From Bacteroidota bacterium (lineage in GTDB: Bacteria > Bacteroidota > Bacteroidia > Chitinophagales > Saprospiraceae), in contig JAKQGD010000497.1 of assembly GCA_029573365.1 (NCBI GenBank), positions 1 through 6,563 on the forward strand: a DNA stretch of 6,563 bases. Reading direction: 5' to 3'. Both the position numbers and the translations under genes were made by a program. Under the pieces are notes generated by a model, which saw only the letters and a program-made list of their open reading frames with translations, searched no databases and was not told the origin of the DNA. How positions within the stretch are numbered: the first letter of the stretch is position 1; each line of letters opens with the position of its first letter. Of this stretch, positions 5,845-6,563 are shown piece by piece.

Positions 5845-6563
5845 TATTAAACGAATTGCTGTTTTTACATCGGGAGGCGATGCCCCCGGAATGAATGCCG
5901 CCATAAGGGCCGTAGTCAGGACTGCAGTATATCACGATCTTTTTGTTTACGGTATTCAGAGAGGCTATGACGGTATGGTAAAAGGCGACATCGTAAGACT
6001 GGATGTCACGGACGTAGCAAACATCATACAGCGAGGCGGAACCATACTTAAGACGGCCCGAAGTGAGACATTCAGGACCAAAGAGGGCCGAAAACTTGCC
6101 TACGAAAATCTTGTGGCACATGACATAGACGGCGTGGTGGCTATAGGAGGTGATGGCACATATACAGGAGCTGATGTGTTTATGAGCGAATACAATATAC
6201 CCTTCGTGGGCCTGCCCGGAACCATAGACAACGATATTTTTGGCACTGATTATACGATAGGTTTTGATACCGCCATCAATACAGCTGTGGAGGCGGTAGA
6301 TAAAATAAGGGATACGGCAGATTCGCACAACAGGCTGTTCTTTGTAGAAGTTATGGGCAGACATGCCGGCTTTATAGCCCTACATACCGGCATAGGAAGC
6401 GGTGCAGGAGCCATCTTTCTGCCTGAAATAGATACCTCTATAGAGGAACTCTCAGAATTTCTGAGGAAATCGGTCAAGAGGCAAAAACTCTTCAACCTGG
6501 TCATTGTCGCCGAAGGAAATAAAAATGGTGACGCTAATGCCATAGCTTATCAGATCAAGCAAC
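5837..6563 (+). CDS. pfkA: ATP-dependent 6-phosphofructokinase (5' part; runs off the right edge)
   Basis: The frame opens at ATG 5837 and stays open for 242 codons to the window end, so the last quarter is missing only because of the window. It phosphorylates fructose-6-phosphate to fructose-1,6-bisphosphate, the committed step of glycolysis. Visible motifs in order: TSGGDAPGMNAAIRA (11-25, ATP site), RGGTILKTARSETFR (66-80), IGGDGTYTGA (103-112), PGTIDNDI (127-134) with the catalytic Asp131 equivalent to E. coli Asp127, SHNRLFFVEVMGRHAG (163-178) with the substrate-binding Arg166 and MGR, and AEGN (225-228). The glycine after GGD (GGDG) marks the ATP-using type; pyrophosphate-dependent enzymes carry Asp there. 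The start overlaps the end of the sugar kinase gene by eight bases in a different frame. The upstream sequence is A/C-rich (caacaacaaaacaa) without a Shine-Dalgarno. Confidence 0.95.
   Translation, partial: MSNIKRIAVFTSGGDAPGMNAAIRAVVRTAVYHDLFVYGIQRGYDGMVKGDIVRLDVTDVANIIQRGGTILKTARSETFRTKEGRKLAYENLVAHDIDGVVAIGGDGTYTGADVFMSEYNIPFVGLPGTIDNDIFGTDYTIGFDTAINTAVEAVDKIRDTADSHNRLFFVEVMGRHAGFIALHTGIGSGAGAIFLPEIDTSIEELSEFLRKSVKRQKLFNLVIVAEGNKNGDANAIAYQIKQ

Noticed and set aside
5810..6364. Minus-strand open frame of 184 codons, plus another at 6250-6543
   Set aside because: Both are antisense to pfkA, which has a full set of catalytic motifs. Their translations show no recognisable domain.

Overview
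The window looks like chromosomal DNA from a Bacteroidota bacterium, most likely Cytophagales-like (an inference from gene content). The evidence is a PorP/SprF-family outer-membrane protein paired with a PorE-type OmpA-family protein, two clean TAnnTTTG promoter boxes, and no recognisable Shine-Dalgarno sequence before any of the genes. I see no tRNA, rRNA, CRISPR array, insertion sequence, integrase or phage gene. The window is densely packed and every long open stretch belongs to a recognisable family.

Left arm, all on the minus strand. Transcription starts near 4870 and runs leftward through a 3-hydroxybutyryl-CoA dehydrogenase (3944-4837) and a class III CoA-transferase (2856-3947). These two share a 4-base ATGA overlap, so they are almost certainly translated together and probably act on the same acyl-CoA pool. 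After a 138-base AT-rich gap, which holds an inverted repeat and a possible promoter, come a PorP/SprF protein (1689-2717) and, 13 bases later, a large OmpA-family protein. The latter starts at 1675 and runs off the left edge of the window. This pair is a cell-envelope module related to the type IX secretion and gliding machinery.

Right arm, on the plus strand. A BadF/BadG-type sugar kinase (5002-5844), probably an N-acetylglucosamine kinase, overlaps by 8 bases the start of an ATP-dependent 6-phosphofructokinase (pfkA, from 5837), which runs off the right edge. The two form a small carbohydrate-phosphorylation operon feeding glycolysis.

The 164-base region 4838-5001 is a divergent promoter region: each strand carries a perfect TAnnTTTG box at a sensible distance from its gene.

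I do not find convincing evidence for an undescribed system. The points most worth a second look are the PorP/OmpA pair without an adjacent adhesin, the tight dehydrogenase/CoA-transferase coupling, the shortened C-terminus of the CoA-transferase, and the inverted repeat overlapping the possible porP promoter.
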